Source: JBIICS01 sp044238735
GTDB lineage: Bacteria; Bacteroidota; Bacteroidia; UBA4408
DNA length: 7,276 nt
NCBI GenBank assembly: GCA_044238735.1
Contig: JBIICS010000138.1
Coordinates: 1-7,276, forward strand
Direction of reading: 5' to 3'
Shown: in pieces, positions 7,151 to 7,276 of the stretch
How the letters are laid out: each line of letters starts with the position of its first letter
Position numbering within the stretch: the stretch's first letter is position 1
Position numbers and translations under genes: made by a program
Notes under the pieces: generated by a model
Database searches by the model: none
Told to the model about the DNA's origin: nothing
What the model saw: the letters and a program-made list of their open reading frames with translations, nothing else

Positions 7151-7189
7151 GTTTAAATTAACAATCTCATGTTAGGAGTAGTTTTTAAC

Positions 7190-7197
7190 TATATTTG
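7190..7197 (+). promoter_or_regulatory. Candidate -7 promoter box for pyrR
   Basis: TATATTTG is an exact TAnnTTTG match ending five bases before the ATG at 7203. The usual distance from this box to the transcription start puts +1 at or next to the start codon, so the transcript would be leaderless or nearly so. No clear TTTG -33 element is seen about 20 bases upstream. Confidence 0.4.
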
Positions 7198-7202
7198 TAA
7201 AA

Positions 7203-7276
7203 ATGATAAAGCAAAAGGTAATATTAAACCAACAGCAGTTTAACCACATCATTTATCGTCTTTGCTGCCAAATTAT
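7203..7276 (+). CDS. pyrR: Probable PyrR (pyr regulator / uracil phosphoribosyltransferase), N-terminal 24 codons only
   Basis: Seen: an ATG at 7203 opens a frame that stays open to the window edge and encodes MIKQKVILNQQQFNHIIYRL followed by CCQI. This matches the N-terminal strand and helix of PyrR (pattern K-V-I-L-N/D followed by a helix ending R-L-x-x-Q-I), and it can be aligned by eye with residues 5-23 of the phosphoribosyltransferase at 6059-6553. Known: PyrR binds pyr mRNA in some bacteria and has uracil phosphoribosyltransferase activity. The catalytic PRPP motif lies beyond the window, so only the N-terminus supports the call. It is divergent from the NlpC/P60 operon, with a -7 box immediately upstream. 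pyrB or other pyr genes would be expected next but are not visible. It could instead be another PyrR-like phosphoribosyltransferase. Confidence 0.7.
   Translation, partial: MIKQKVILNQQQFNHIIYRLCCQI

Noticed and set aside
1..7276. CRISPR arrays, transposons, tRNA or rRNA genes, toxin-antitoxin or defence cassettes
   Set aside because: I read both strands and the intergenic gaps (130, 88, 78, 25, 2 and 71 bases). They hold only promoter-like boxes and one terminator, with no direct repeats, insertion-sequence ends or accessory genes.

Overview
The window looks like chromosome from a low-GC member of the Bacteroidota. G+C is roughly a third, judged by eye. The evidence for the phylum is a TonB-dependent receptor with an N-terminal carboxypeptidase-regulatory-like domain, AT-rich translation starts without clear Shine-Dalgarno motifs, and several exact TAnnTTTG -7 boxes of the Bacteroidota type just upstream of genes. 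The order cannot be fixed from the sequence.

Layout, left to right: the 5' part of miaA (tRNA dimethylallyltransferase, minus strand, running off the left edge); a divergent TonB-dependent outer-membrane receptor (plus); a strong bidirectional hairpin terminator; lpdA (dihydrolipoyl dehydrogenase, minus); a divergent M61-family metallopeptidase with a PDZ domain (plus); a convergent two-gene minus-strand unit made of a secreted NlpC/P60 cell-wall peptidase followed two bases later by a short PyrR-like phosphoribosyltransferase; and, divergent from that unit, the first 24 codons of what appears to be pyrR (plus, running off the right edge).

The genes are mostly independent housekeeping functions: tRNA modification, outer-membrane uptake, 2-oxoacid dehydrogenase or glycine-cleavage E3, intracellular peptide turnover, peptidoglycan cleavage, and pyrimidine salvage or regulation. 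The one local theme is at the right end. Two members of the PyrR family lie about 0.65 kb apart (end of one to start of the other), separated by the NlpC/P60 gene, and their N-termini can be aligned by eye. I see no mobile element, CRISPR array, tRNA, rRNA or large repeat, and no clear sign of an undescribed multi-gene system. The points most worth checking are the PyrR-like paralogue with its altered loop, the non-ATG start of the NlpC/P60 gene with a promoter box inside its longest reading frame, and the apparently leaderless pyrR.
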